64,000 nucleotides of DNA, from positions 124,001 to 188,000 of the forward strand of contig JASJFT010000069.1 of NCBI GenBank assembly GCA_030770425.1, given 5' to 3'. The notes below the pieces were generated by a model. It ran no database searches, was not told the origin of the DNA, and worked only from the letters and a program-made list of their open reading frames with translations. The first letter of the stretch is position 1; every line of letters begins with the position of its first letter. The translations under genes were made by a program, and so were the position numbers. Below, piece by piece: positions 23,264-35,481 of the stretch. Source of the stretch: Darksidea phi (taxonomy: Eukaryota > Ascomycota > Dothideomycetes > Pleosporales > Lentitheciaceae).

Positions 23264-26200
23264 GCGATTACGGTCACTGTAGGAGCGCCTGTAGCCCAAG
23301 ATCGGGTTGAAACGTTTCCCGACCTTTCAACCTCTCTCGCTTCCGCCATCTTCCTCGATTCCCTGGCTTTATCAAAGCGGTTCGATCTTGGAATCACTTG
23401 TCCGCCGCTCTGGGCATGTTTCACCTATACTGTCTGGCGTTCCGTCATTCTTTGGCGGCCGAATTTGGTCTGCCCCTGCCTCGGTCTTGGTGCGTTCTTT
23501 TATCACGGCACTTTTCATTGGCCTAAAAATCAGAGGAAGCAACCGTTGCGCTAGTCAGCGTAGAACTTTCTCCCCTCGGAATATCTCCTCTCAAAATCCT
23601 CTCCTCGGATATTGGTTTTTACAGTGTGGATGATTGGATTTTCCTGCTCCGCTGCTAGAGAGTTTGGAGTTGGTGTCGTGTAAGGTGGCCTCGTAAGTTT
23701 CGGTTCGTCTTGCTGCATCTTTTTGTTTAGAATGGTTTATGAGCGAACCGTCGACGAGTGATCCTGCATACGGCCGTCTTTACAAAGGCTCAGATGTATC
23801 CACCGTCTACATAGAGAAGCTTCTTTCGTTGATAAAGCACGTATTTGCTATTAGCGTCCGCAGCGTTTATCTCCCCCATCTGCTTTTAGATAGATATAAG
23901 GAGATTAATGGCCGCATATACTGGCGGCATCATGTCTTATCAGCCCAACCCCAACCCGTTTACCACCCTAGGCGTATCTCTATTTTATACTATAGATACT
24001 TTCTATATTCGCCTTAAATAGTATAAATTATGCCGTAAGTATACATGGTCAAGATAGAAACAAATTAAAGGATGCGAACGAGCTTTAGATTCGTCGATTA
24101 TGGAACTTGTGCGTGCAAGATGGACCTCTTATAGTAATGGTCTTATCTTTGCACTGACGTGGCTTGTAGAAGGACGAGGGGAGGATGCATGACAGGCATA
24201 TCTGCACCTCGCTCTTTTCCGTCTATAATTAGGTACCATGTAGGCCGCGTTATGACGCATGACTGCCCGGTGACCCTGCTAGAATCACTTTCCAGAATCA
24301 CTTTCCCGCCGAGCCTTTCGCTATACCATGCGAGGAGCTCCACTTTCACAGGAAATGGGCACCTCCATGGGGATGCAGAATCACCTTCGTTCTGTTCTGG
24401 ACTTACGAAGCCACTCGTGGCTGAGCTCTGCCCCATGATGTTGGGCTTGAGGCAGTGGTGCCCAAACGTGGACTCTACCCCCAAACTTTTACCCTCCGAC
24501 GCGCAAAGCCTTCAACCATTCTAAGCATCTACAACAATGACAGTCAAGAATCACCCTGGGGTCGGCTACCAAACCACCAAACCAGACGAGCTCGGCCGCA
24601 GCGACGCGTGCTTCATCGAGGAGCAGTTTGCGGTAGGGAGTGAAGCCAAGAAGATATTTCTAAATGTGCGCGGAGGACGGTAGCCAAGATTAGAATGCAT
24701 GGTACGACGATGTGGTGCGGCCTCGGGGTTGACATGACCGCTTTTACGACCGTGATGTTGACTACCCCCCCATCCCGAACTCGGCCGCGCTGGAAGATAT
24801 AAAGGCCATTGTTCTGTGCTGTCCTTCCCACAGCCTTGAGCAACGGCTCATATTCGTATGCGTAGGCTGGGGCGGTCGACGTCGCTTGAGTAGTACCCGT
24901 AGCAACGGACTACGGAAACGGACTGCGGAAGCGTTTTCGGGACGGACAAGGCGGGCGGGGCAAGACTGGCTGGTCAGCGAGCTATCCGCGGATGACGGCG
25001 GAGTTGAACATGGGGAAATGTGCGGGCATTAGATGCTGCTAGAGTCGCAGCCAGGCGAGGGATGTCTGAGGACTCGATTATTTGCGTCGGCGTGTACAGG
25101 TTATCGCTAGCCGCGTAGCCTCTGCTGTGACGGTGACAGTGACGCGCGAAGGACGATTTACTTGGAAGAGACGACGTAAGATAGCCGTAGGATGAGGAGT
25201 AATTATCTATGATAGTCACCGGTTCAGAAAAGATTCGGGCGTGGGGTGGGGAGGCCTTGAAGATGGATTATCTTATCCTAGTGTCCGTGCCAAGCCGTAC
25301 CTCGCGTTTTGCCGCATAGCTTCCACAGCATCGACTTCATCTGGCAACCATCCTCAGGGTCGGCCCCTTACACTAGCTGCATAAATTGCCTGCTTCACCG
25401 TCGTCTCTCTGCCGTTATCTCTCTGCCGTCGCTCTCCACTATCGTCTCTCTGCCTCTCTGCTGTCGCCTCTCCGCCGTCGCCTCTCGTTGCTCATAAAAA
25501 CGCACTTCTGTCAAAAGATTTGTCAGCATGCCCGACGGTCACATTTAATACCCCACCGGATTTAGCCGCGAAGACATTGTGTCTTGGGGGGAATATAGGC
25601 ACAGTGTGCTTGGACGCTGCGTTGAACACTGTGGTAAACTCTGCTTACGGCGGCGATGATTGCAAGCCTCACATTGGAGTTGAGCGGCGTATCTATGAGC
25701 GCTTCTAGCGAAATGGCGGATATGGCGGGCTTCTGTAGTACTACGGCCTATATGAGTTGGGCATCCGCCTTGAATACGCTCCTAATTTGAATCTCTTGAA
25801 TTACCTTCGGATCCCAAGCTCCTTGTTGCCAGTTTGGGAGTTGCCTGTTTAGGAAGTGCGAGTGCAGGCGCCCGCTCGCTTCCTTCCGAACGTAATGTGG
25901 GTAGCAGAACAGCTTCGATGTGCAGGCTGCGGTGTGTAGCTTGCAGTGTGCAGCATGCCGTAGATGCTTGTCGTCTGTAAACACGAGAGGCACGCCCTTC
26001 ATCGATGTCAGAGCCCGTCACCTTGAACGTGCAAGCCTCTAAGGGGTCGCTATCTAAGTAGTCTTCTTTTGTGCCGAAATTGGAAAGGGCCGTGGCGGCC
26101 TGGGATTTGGTTGAAAGGTTCCGTGAAATGTATATAGACTCAAAGGAAGTGTGCACGGCGGTGGAAGGGCTGTGAAATGGCTTGCATTCAAGTGTTTGAT

Positions 26201-27051
26201 GGTGGTGTCTTCTGCATTTTTGCGCCCCGCTCTGTCTGTCGTCCACGCTTAGTGGTAGGGACGGTGCCAGGCGTCTAGAAGCGTAGTCCGGTCTACACAG
26301 TAATCACAACCGAAGCAAGGCTGTCGGCTTCTACGAAGTACAATGCTATGCGTACGAACACCAGGGTCCGACGCACAGAATCATGGGCTCTTGCAGGCGT
26401 CCATCCAACTGTTGTGCCCCTCTGTTCAAGCCTCGAAGCTCGTCTTCAAACTCGCCTCTGTCCTGTCACTGCGAACTTACCTATGTAGTGCATTGCCTGC
26501 TTCGACCCACCAGTTGGCGGCGAAAACTAGGCTACGGCGCGGCCCTCAGGCGGCGGGGCCAAATGCGCTGCGATCCACTTAGAACCACATGCGGTGCCGT
26601 CTTGATTGGACGGCGCCCTAACCTAATCTAGTAACTACCAGCCGCACAGCTCTGCCTGAGTGCGACTTCATTGGACGAGTGACATGATGCTGTTTCCATC
26701 CTGTGTGTGTGTGTTTTTTTTTTCTGACAGGATTTTCTGTGCTCTCTGATACGGCATCTTCAAATGCTTACGTCCCAGTCATGCCGTGTGCTGTATGTAT
26801 AAAGACATGGCCGCCCTCCGGCTGGAAATTGAATACATCGTCAAGGTCTCCATTACCTGAAAGACTTTCGAGTCCATACTCCTGCGAATATATTTGTATG
26901 CTCAACCTTCGTTCCTCCGGCTGCCGCAAACCCGAGTGCAACACCGCAGTGCCATCTCTTTCTTCCCTATTTCATCCAATACCATTTATGAAATCCGTAA
27001 AGCTCGCTCTTGTTCAACGAGAAACAAGCACGAATAACTGTCTCTAGAAAT
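23264..27051. other. Gene-poor 3.8-kb stretch
   Basis: Several open frames of 60-150 codons occur on both strands, but none shows a domain or splice-consistent extension. A short stretch after the ATG at 24537 looks protein-like but meets a stop after about 48 codons; it could be a decayed N-terminus of unknown family. Near 25385-25495 a C/T-rich 'gtcgtctctctgcc'-type repeat forms a low-complexity patch. A T-run lies at 26711. I cannot assign a gene. Confidence 0.4.
25385..25495. repeat. Pyrimidine-rich degenerate tandem repeat
   Basis: Irregular copies of a 'gccgtcgtctctct' unit on the plus strand. This is simple-sequence DNA with no coding evidence. Confidence 0.5.
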
Positions 27052-27346
27052 ATGTCTCCGTGAGCAACGCCTTCCATCACATCTTCCTGCTTCATTGCGG
27101 CACTAACAACCCACCCCTAGCGAATCTAAAGCACCTTTGACTACCCAAGCAACTACTTCCGATGTACCCAAGTCGCAGACATCCCCAAGTGGTCCTCCCG
27201 CCAAGCCAGACCTTGCATCTGAGCAACCCGTCTCCTCATCGAACAACATGAACACACACGATATCAAGGGTGTGAGCAACGCTGTTGCGAGATGGTTGGT
27301 CAGTGAAGATGACCCATGGTCAGCTGTCAATCGCCGGAATGACTAA
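27052..27346 (+). CDS. Small hypothetical protein (77 aa), two exons
   Basis: An 8-nt first exon (ATG at 27052) ends at GTGAGC. A 61-nt intron with a good 'ctaac' branch site and TAG acceptor leads to exon 2 (27121-27346). The join keeps phase and gives MSPESKAPLTTQ... ending in WSAVNRRND. The first 50 residues are Thr/Ser/Pro-rich and probably disordered. The C-terminal part (DIKGVSNAVARWLVSEDDPW) could form a short helix. No family recognised and no signal peptide. The canonical intron supports a real gene; its small size keeps confidence moderate. Confidence 0.45.
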
Positions 27347-28466
27347 CGGGACGTTACCGTGCCTGTTAACTATCTATTATGGTTCGCCCTATGACGCTCG
27401 TTTCGTGTCTTTGTTGGGAAGGTCTACGTATACAAGGCGAAGGATGCTGCAATAGGCTAAGCGTAGTTGTTACAATGAACGTCTCGAATGTTATATCTGT
27501 TGTTAGCTGTCTTCATCAGTGCTCGTAAAGCCTGCCAGTGCCGTACTTCTCATCCGAATTATGCTACATCGAGAAGGCTCTGTTCTCTAATTGGTGTAGC
27601 GGTGAAGACACGCCCGTGGACAATGATCACCTGTCTATGGATCGCGCCCCTCCCGAATTCGGTAACTACAGCACATATCCACTGGCTCTGCCCATCCCAA
27701 CTACTGCGACCGTGCGACCTTGGGACCTTGACGACCTGACTCGTTCTACTAGCATAGCTGTTGCGTCAAAACGGGAACCTATCTATCTCCCCTCGCGGCC
27801 TTACATAGTACGGCTGATCAGGATCCCTTACCGTTACTGCTTTACTCGTAGGTTTATATACAGGTGCGGTACGGGTTGCGACGGTAGTATAAGTACGGCG
27901 GTTGGCCTGTATTAGACAAGGTTCACTTTCGCTGTGAAGATGGACACTTCACGAATCGGGCGGGCAGGCGTCCCTGCGAGCGTATTTTTTGTATCAGCAT
28001 GGTTACAGGGCTTCAGGAGTCACCTTAGCACGCTACGCAAGGGCATTATCGCAAAAAATCAAACTTGTGCCGACTTGCGGATGCTGCGAAATCAAAGCAC
28101 CGATGGTTTGTTCCAGTACAGCGGTTCTCCCTCACCGGTGGATGCACTTTAGCTTGAAAGACGCTCAAAATGGAAAGTATGGCATCGCATTGCAGGCGGC
28201 TTAAAATAGAGACTCGACCTTACCCTAATTAGGCAATTATTGAAGACCTAGCCAATCAGTAATGGCCTTGTCAAGCTTGGTCACGCTATGCCGCACTAGT
28301 TAATTACGGATCCTTGGCGTGAGGGGGCTGAAGGAACAACATTCAGCTCGGAGAATCAGACATTTTAATGTTCACTGCCCCCAATCTAAAGATCTTTTCT
28401 TGTCATCTTACAGATATTCCCTTATCACCTTTCATTGCCTTGTCGTTTGTATGAGAGCTCATCAGC
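27347..28466. other. Intergenic stretch
   Basis: Open frames of up to 125 codons (for example 27538-27915) lack domains and splice support. The last few hundred bases likely hold the promoter of the ankyrin gene. No repeat or RNA gene is seen. Confidence 0.35.
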
Positions 28467-31400
28467 ATGCCAACGCGTTTCTACAAGCCAAACGTCCCAA
28501 ATCGGGCCATGAGCAAACCTATCCCTGATGATATATGGGAGGCTAATAGGCCCTTCATTGAAGAGGAGCGTGAAAAGGGCACGAGTATTGAAAAGATTGC
28601 GCATATCCTAAGCAGTCGACCTGATCCGAACTTTGCTCCAAGGTAAGCTGCTTTCAATCTTATACGAGAACCGTACATAGCTCACCCAAGCAAGTGCAAG
28701 TCAACTTCGTCATCGTATCAAACACAAATGGAGAGCCAAGGAGCGAAGAGACATCTCGGCTATCCCACAGCGAGTTAGCAATTCCACTAGGAACGCAGCA
28801 TTCGGCGTCCAGAACGATTTTTCATCCCAGACTATACATCCGATAGATAACTTGACGAGTTTCGAAATCGATGGCAATCCTTTCAACATACCCAACACGT
28901 CATGGATACTTCCAATTGGCCATACGCTTCCAAATCTCTCCCCATATGATCCCCGGTGGACAGTGAGATCCCCAAACCTTAATTCTATCAATCACCAGCA
29001 GCTATTCTTTCCTAGCTCATCAAACCAACAACTTCCGGCTATGTTCGAGATGTTTCCGTATCCGAGTAATGATTTGGCAAATTTTTCATCATACACACAG
29101 TCCGATTCGCCTACAATTGGAAACTTCGGGCCCCCAGAAGAAACCGATATATTACGAATCATCCTATTTATCCTCGAAAATGACCTCCTGAGGACCGCAC
29201 CGTATGGTTTACGCCAAACTCTGTTGAGCCACACAAGATCAATTCATCCTCAGTCGGTAACAGAAGTGTTGCGTCTAAGCTTGAACAACTCATTGGATGA
29301 TGAGACCTCGGAGAAGGCGTTCCTCTTTGCAGTAGAGGCTGGCAACCACGGTCTGACCCAGATCTTCATAGACGGAAAGATAAAGCTCACCTCAACTTCT
29401 GCGGTCAAGGCGTACAATATGGCTCTCAAGGATGAGAATCTGAACCTAGTTCGTTTCATGTTGTCCGCATACGTCGATTTGAGCATGTTTGATCCATTTT
29501 CATACTTCGGATCGTTGCGCAAACCTCTCAATTCTCTGTTTAGTCTAAGTTCATGGGGCTCCGTATATACAACACGCCAGGGATGGAACAGAAAAGTGAA
29601 ATCTTCTCTGGAATTCGCTTGTCTGCGACGGAACTACGAGCTTGTGGATCTACTGCTATGCGCTGGTGCAAGCACTACACACGTCCCAGGCTATATTGAT
29701 GAAGAATCTGGAGAATTTATTCCACCGGAAAGCATCAATCCCGTTACAGCCGCTCTCTCTACCATAACCGACGATTTCGTGTGGCTTCGGAAACAGTCGG
29801 ATAGCATTTCAATCGTCAAAAGAATCATCGAAAGGCTTGTTGAAAAGGAAGCAGATGTTAATTCCTCTTCTGGTTGTGCTGCCTGCTCTTCATCCAACCA
29901 CTGTCCAACCGCTGTGCCCATTATTGAAGCCGCCAGTCAACTTCATTTGGATATTATACGATACCTACTGGAAAAAGGAGCTCAAGTTCATGAACGCTCT
30001 ATGGGACGTAGCGTGCTGCTTTACATTGCAGCAAGCCAATGGTCTCTCTACTCCACAGCAAGCGCACAAGCACTCATCAAGGCGGGGGTTGATGTGAACC
30101 AAAAGATAGCCGTAAAAGAGATAACTTTTTCAGACGACGCACGAAGATGGACGGAAGTCAAACTTCAGATGTGTAAAGGGGATCGAGGATCTTACGTTGA
30201 GATCGACGCAGTTAGCGCTCTTGAACTCGCAGTGGAGACTGGTAACATGGAGTTCATCAACATCCTTCTCGATGCCAAACCTCAAGACGAACTACCGATT
30301 CCATACCAACTACTGGCCGCGATCCGAGGACAAGACCCACGCTCCGCAAACCTCCTTTTAGGGTCTGGAGTTGTGCCCAAAAATCCTTTGGACGCCGTAC
30401 AAGAAGCACTCCGCAACTCCATGCCCGAAATTGTTTATTTCCTCATAGAACTTGCTCAAGAAAACGGAAATTCGTGGCCTACAGCATCTAATGGCCGCCA
30501 GCTGGAAGTTGGCACAATACAGTTCCTTCTAAACGCCGAGTGCACTCCGGAATTCGTAGCTCTCTGGGAGGCGTTGGACGTTGCGACCGATCATGGGGAC
30601 ACCGCACTTGTACAGCGGCTCCTAACCATCAACAACGAATCAGACCATGGGTCTATGTCAAGCCAGTCCAGTGCCCTTCTCAAAGCTGTGCACGGAGGAC
30701 ATGAAGCGATCGTGAAACTGTTGCTCGATCATGGAGCGACCCCGTCCGATGAAGAAATCAACGCTGCTTTAAGGAACCGAAATAGGTCCATACTTCGGCT
30801 TTTATGCGGTTACCAGAAATATACATTCAACATTAAACAGGAAAACTTTCCGTTCATCCTTGATCTCGATCTCTCTCAGGACCCAGTAGCTGCTTTAGTT
30901 CTCGAGCATAGGGCATCGACTTGTTCAGCTTGTCGCTTGCCTCGCTTCCCCGAACGAGACCCTTACTCCCGATTCCCCGGACGAGACCCTTACTCCCGAA
31001 CCCACGCACCATTTCCGACTTGGATGATAGAAAGAGGCAATCTTAAGCTTATTTCCATGGCCAAAGAGTTGCATGTTCCAATGGAAGAAGAGTGGATTAC
31101 AGAAGCTGTGAGGTTCGACCAGTTTGCTATGCTAGTCGCTCTACTGGACCAGTTCCAAGCACAGGCCGACCCACACTCACCAGCATTTGGCATGGAAGCC
31201 TTAATAGAAGCAGTTCAAACCGACTCAATTAGAGCTGTAGATAAGCTTCTTACGTTTGGAGTCAATCCTGTCTATCGGGATCCTTCCAAATATCGATATT
31301 ACACCTCAGCCTTGGGTGCTGCTATCAAGAAGGCTCCTAGTAGTGTTGGGACGCGGATGTTACATGCCCTGCTCGAAAGCGTTCCTGATAAAGATTGTAT

Positions 31401-31956
31401 CGTAGGTCCATTCTATGGGATTTCTTGTACGGCCCTGCTAGCAGCAATTGAAGTTGGGAATCTGTCGTACGCCACAATCTTGATCGATGCCGGAGCCGAT
31501 GTCGATTTGCCACCAACGAAAAAAACACAACGGACTCCTCTCCAAGCGGCATGCGCAACTGGGAACAAGAAGATGGTGAAGCTGCTCCTTGGCCGAGGTG
31601 CAGACATCCATACACCTGCCTTCAGATACAAAGGAGCCACGGCACTTCAATTTGCGGCGATGTCTGGACAAATTGAGATTTTACTTGACCTACTGCATCG
31701 CGGCGCGGATGTAAACGCTCCAGCTGCTCGTTTCGATGGTAGGACCGCAATCCAAGGCGCTGCTGAGCATGGAAGAGTCAGCGCGGTTAAGCTCCTATTA
31801 GATTACGGAGTAAAGATTAATGGAGAGTATGCTAGGCAGTATAAAAGAGCTCTAGAGCTGGCAGTAAAGAATGGACATAGAAAGGTTAAAAGTATATTGG
31901 AAGAGGCGAAGGAAAGTACTCTGCTTAGAGATGCTAGCTGCTTCGAATGTAGATAA
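28467..31956 (+). CDS. Clr5-domain ankyrin-repeat protein
   Basis: Two exons, 28467-28642 and 28701-31956, with a 58-nt intron, predict 1143 aa. The N-terminus carries a Clr5-like domain (IPDDIWEANRPFIEEERE, then SIEKIAHILSS, then a basic QLRHRIKHKWRAKERRD segment across the splice). This module is found at the start of many fungal ankyrin and TPR proteins and is probably a small DNA- or protein-binding fold. A disordered linker follows, then ankyrin repeats from about residue 215 to the end. The C-terminal ones are clearest: TPLQAACATGNKKMVKLLLG, ALQFAAMSGQIEILLDLLHR, AIQGAAEHGRVSAVKLLLDY. A CxxC pair near residue 820 (STCSACRLPRF) precedes a duplicated RDPYSR motif. Molecular partner unknown. 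Such genes are variable and often lineage-restricted. Confidence 0.85.
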
Positions 31957-32697
31957 TCGGAGCCGGGAATGGGTGCCGAGAGATTGGGGTCGATTCAGGG
32001 CTCCACCCAAAGGGGCGCAAAAATGGTGTTTTGCTGGAGTTGAATTCATCGCCTCTTTTCCTCATTCAAGCGGGTAAAGACCAAATACAAGACCACATGT
32101 TGTCCAATAGAATGGTCAGGCCCACCGCGTGTAGCATGCCAGCAGGGTATAAGCATGTCTACCATGATGGAGATCCGCCATAGAGTTCGTGTGTGGCCTT
32201 GTACTCTTGGTAAAGGTTCTAAGGGGAGGTCTCGATTTCTGGACAGAACAGGAATCCCGACACCCTCACGGGGAGCCGTCCATGGCGGGTGTGATAGGCA
32301 AGTATAGCGCAAGCATCTCGAAGCACTGTAGGTAGAGATCTATCATAGAGTTAGTATCGCAGCCTTATACTCTTGGTAATGGGTGAGCCTAGGGAGGTCG
32401 CCACTGTTTGGACGTCCAAATATCGGCGAACCCCCTCCACACGGCGACCCTCGGGCACCGCGAGCATGCCGAACGCTCCAAATCAGAGCTGCAGTCGGCA
32501 TGCGACTACGCCATGACGGCTTCCCAATCAACCATCGCTTATCACAAGAGACGAACTTACAACAAAAAGTGTTGCACCAAAAGCAAGTTCTCCTCTTTTG
32601 GATGTATCCCAAACTTAGCAGCTCCGCCCGGAGCAGGGCGAGACGAAACGCCGCCAAGCCTTCACGCGCGCTGATTGGCCCGCGCGCCGAGCATGAA
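31957..32697. other. Intergenic stretch
   Basis: Between the ankyrin gene and the glucosidase II beta relic. Short frames only; no supportable gene or repeat. Confidence 0.35.
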
Positions 32698-33437
32698 ATG
32701 TGGCACCAGCCACACCTCTCTCACAACCCAGCAACAGCTCAATTCCTCCCACTCCTCACCTCCATCACAAATGCCGCCTCCAACAGCACCCGAGCGTGCG
32801 GCGTCGGCCCCGAATGTACGCTCTCACTCCCCACACACGCGCCCACTCGCGCAGCTCCTAGAGTGCAATTGAACGCACCACTGACGCCATCACAGTTGCA
32901 AAATACTACAAAGACGCTTCCACTTTCACATGCATTTCAAATTTAGACATTAAGCTCGCCATAACCCGTCTAAACGACAACTACTGCGGCTGCCCCCACA
33001 GCAGCGACAAACCTAGCACCTCCGCCTACGCCCACATCTCGCCCCTCTCCCCGCCCTCACCCCCACCACACTCGTCCCCCAGCACACTAAACACCACCCC
33101 CGCGCTACCAGGCTTCTACTGCAAGAACAAAGGCCACATACCCGCCTACATCCCCTTCACCTCCGTCAACAACGGCATCTGCAACTACGAGCTATGCTGC
33201 GACGGGAGCGACGAATACAACAGCGTAGGCGGCACGCGCTGCAAGGACCGCTGCGCCAAGATCAGCAAGAAGTAGATGAAAGCAGATAAGGCAAGGCAGA
33301 AGAGTGTAGGTGCTGCAAATCAGAGAAGGAAGGAGCTTATGCTTAAAGCGGAGAGGTTAAGGAAAGAGGTCAAGGATAGGATTGCAACGCTCAAGGCGCA
33401 GATTTAGGGACGGGAGATTAGGGTTAAGGCGTTAAGT
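32698..33437 (+). pseudogene. Relic of glucosidase II beta subunit (PRKCSH-like)
   Basis: Glucosidase II beta is the ER subunit that retains the alpha subunit and trims N-glycans. The relic keeps a leader-like start (near 32698), the diagnostic CGVGPE, a phase-correct intron (32816-32895), then FAKYYKDASTFTCIS and an N-terminal cysteine-rich region including GFYCKNKGHIPAYIPFTSVN and CNYELCCDGSDEYNS. A TAG at 33273-33275 interrupts the frame after KISKK. The same frame resumes with family-like coiled coil (KARQKSVGAANQRRKELM, RLRKEVKDRIATLKAQI) until a second TAG at 33405-33407, and homology ends near 33437. The first LDLa-like Ca-site (CDCPDGSDEP in relatives) is altered to CGCPHSSDKP, another sign of relaxed selection. 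The mannose-6-phosphate receptor homology domain and ER retention signal are absent. Confidence 0.8.
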
Positions 33438-33439
33438 AA

Positions 33440-34213
33440 GAATCAGCACTGGGTCTTACCAAACAAACAGACCGCCTACCTGCACTCTCAGGCCTTTGCA
33501 AACCTGTCCAGCACCTCCGCGGTGGTTACTTCGCAGGTCTCTTGGCCGACCCCATATGCATCGACCTTATGTGGCGCGTGAACACAATGAATCTGGATGC
33601 CTGCAATAGTGGACGTCCTATTGAATACCGCGGTCTCTCGTGGTCATGGGTATCCGTCGCAAGCACAGTCAGCTACCGGTCCGACATCACTGACTTCAGC
33701 GAATCCACCAACATCGTGCCTCTCGGTTGCAATGTCGACACTATCAAAGCTCACATCGACCTCCCGGGCCGCAATCCCTTTGGCACAGTGAACTTTGCTA
33801 TACTCAAAGCTCAAGCGTCGAGTACCACCGCGAGACTCCTCTACACATACGACTCATATTGGCATAGCCAAACCAACAAACATGATCCAACACGCTACAA
33901 GCTCGAAATAAACGCGCCGTGCGCGTATACCGCCAGTGGCACAGTCGGGATTACTTTCTTTGCCGACTATGCGCTTGGCGTGCAAGGCCCGCATCAGGTG
34001 CCTGAAGGCGAGGTCGTTGCGCTACTACTGGTACACCCAAAAGTCTCTCTAGTGCTATGGAGGAAGTCTTCCGAGACAGTCCAACCAATCGACAATGCGA
34101 GCAAGGGGACATGGGAGCGTATCGGTATCGCGCGTATATCGGAGAATCTGTGGGATTACTATCGTGTGGACTGGATGAGAGCTAGCTCGGTTGAGAGATT
34201 TTTGATCAGATGA
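33440..34213 (+). pseudogene. C-terminal part of a HET-type (heterokaryon incompatibility-like) protein
   Basis: An uninterrupted frame of about 250 codons ends at 34213. It begins with a block typical of the region after a HET domain: DRLPALSGLCKPVQHL, then GGYFAGLLADPICIDLMW and the characteristic YRGLSWSWVSVAS (APSWSWAS in relatives). The rest matches the beta-rich tail of these proteins. The HET domain that should precede it is missing; instead the sequence abuts the glucosidase II beta relic. No start codon of good context lies at the junction. Because the remaining frame is open, a truncated product from the first internal ATG near 33588 is possible, but I read this as a 5'-truncated relic. 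Confidence 0.65.
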
Positions 34214-34799
34214 TCCGCCCTTCAAACATTGGGCTTGTTCATTTTCTGAAAAAGGAAACGGAAAGACATCGCCGATGCCCCGTCACATTCGTCCGCGTCC
34301 GATGAATTTTCATACCTCAATGTTGTTGGTGTATAATAAATGTCACTGCGTTACTCCTCTGTTGTGAGCGTATAGCCACTTACAGTACAGCGCACGTCTG
34401 TTTATCAACAAGCTGATAGTGTATGCTTAGCTAGTGGAAGGGTGCAAAGGATATGTCGACCGTGCTAACTCTAGATAGATGCTATCATTTTCTGCGTAGC
34501 TAGGTGTAACGGCTGAATAGCAAGCGGCAAACAAGCGATTCCGCAACAGCTAAATCCTAGTAGAATATATATCGTATCCGTACAAATCGCACGTAAGCGT
34601 TAACAGCGTAGAAATCCTTCCGCGTTCCCATCTTAGAAGGTTCCATGCAGGAGCATTTACTCTTTCTGGCGAAGGACTGTCTAATCGGGAATTTTCTTTT
34701 TTTAAAAAAAAACCTAAAAAGTGTAAGGATATTAATATCAATTTGCGCTATTTAAACTATACTATATATATTACTCGCTCCCTCCCTTCCTGGTTCCCC

Positions 34800-35175
34800 C
34801 GAGCTCAGTAGCTGGCCTATATCGAGCTTAGCAGCTGGCCAATATCGACCTCGCGCAACCTCTGCGCGACCCTCTATAATATAATTTATATAAGGTTTCT
34901 TATATAAATTAGATCGTAGAGGGTCGTTAGGTAGTATTAAGGGCGCGAGGGTGTTCGCGGGTATTCACATACCAGTACGTGAAATTTTCTACGTCATATA
35001 CTTGACAACCTTAATACTATTATATACTTACCCTCTCGCTCTTCCTTCGTAGTAATCCAATAAGAACTATATAGCTTATACGACTAAGTAAGGTACCCTC
35101 CTAAGCTCGAAATAGGCCAGCCACTGAGCTCTGTATCAGCCAGCTGCTGAGCTCGATATAGGCCAGCTATTATAT
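34800..35175. repeat. AT-rich dispersed repeat, left copy
   Basis: Contains repeated 'gagctcag.agctggcc.atatcga' units at both ends and a central 'gtattaagggcgcgag' core. A second copy in the same orientation is at about 55378-55805. The copies differ by many substitutions, several of them C/T or G/A transitions, which suggests old repeat-induced mutation. No coding capacity remains. Confidence 0.65.
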
Positions 35176-35373
35176 ATTTATACTATAAGTAACTACCCAC
35201 TACATATAACTAAAATAATAGGGAAATACGACGTGGTGGTGTTACTGTACGTGGTTGACTTTGGGTAGTTGATGGTTCTCGGACTTTTGTCCCTTCACTC
35301 GCGCCATACCCTAGGACCGGCCCCTACTCAGAACATGAAAAGAGGATGCTCAAGAGCAAAAAGAAAGCTTTTA

Positions 35374-35481
35374 AGCCCGACGTGGGGGTCGAACCCACAA
35401 CCTTGAGATCGCAATGAATCAATCGTTTTGTGGGAACGTGGATCTAAGAGTCTCACGCTCTACCGATTGAGCTAGCCGGGC
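35374..35481 (-). tRNA. tRNA-Lys (CTT), with a 35-nt intron
   Basis: Read on the minus strand, GCCCGGC (from 35481) pairs with the 3' GTCGGGC (one G-T pair). The D arm is TAGCTCAATCGGTAGAGC, the T arm GGTTCGACCCC. The anticodon arm is TGAGA-CTCTTA...A-TCTCA with anticodon CTT at 35446-35448, specifying lysine AAG. The canonical position 37/38 holds an intron at 35410-35444. The cloverleaf is intact. The gene lies inside the AT-rich repeat block between the inverted arms. Confidence 0.9.

Noticed and set aside
24537..25200. Possible decayed enzyme after the ATG at 24537
   Set aside because: About 48 protein-like codons then multiple stops; I could not tie it to any family, so it is mentioned only in the gap note.
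25782..26246. 154-codon minus-strand frame
   Set aside because: No family, no intron or start context, and irregular composition; not enough to call a gene.
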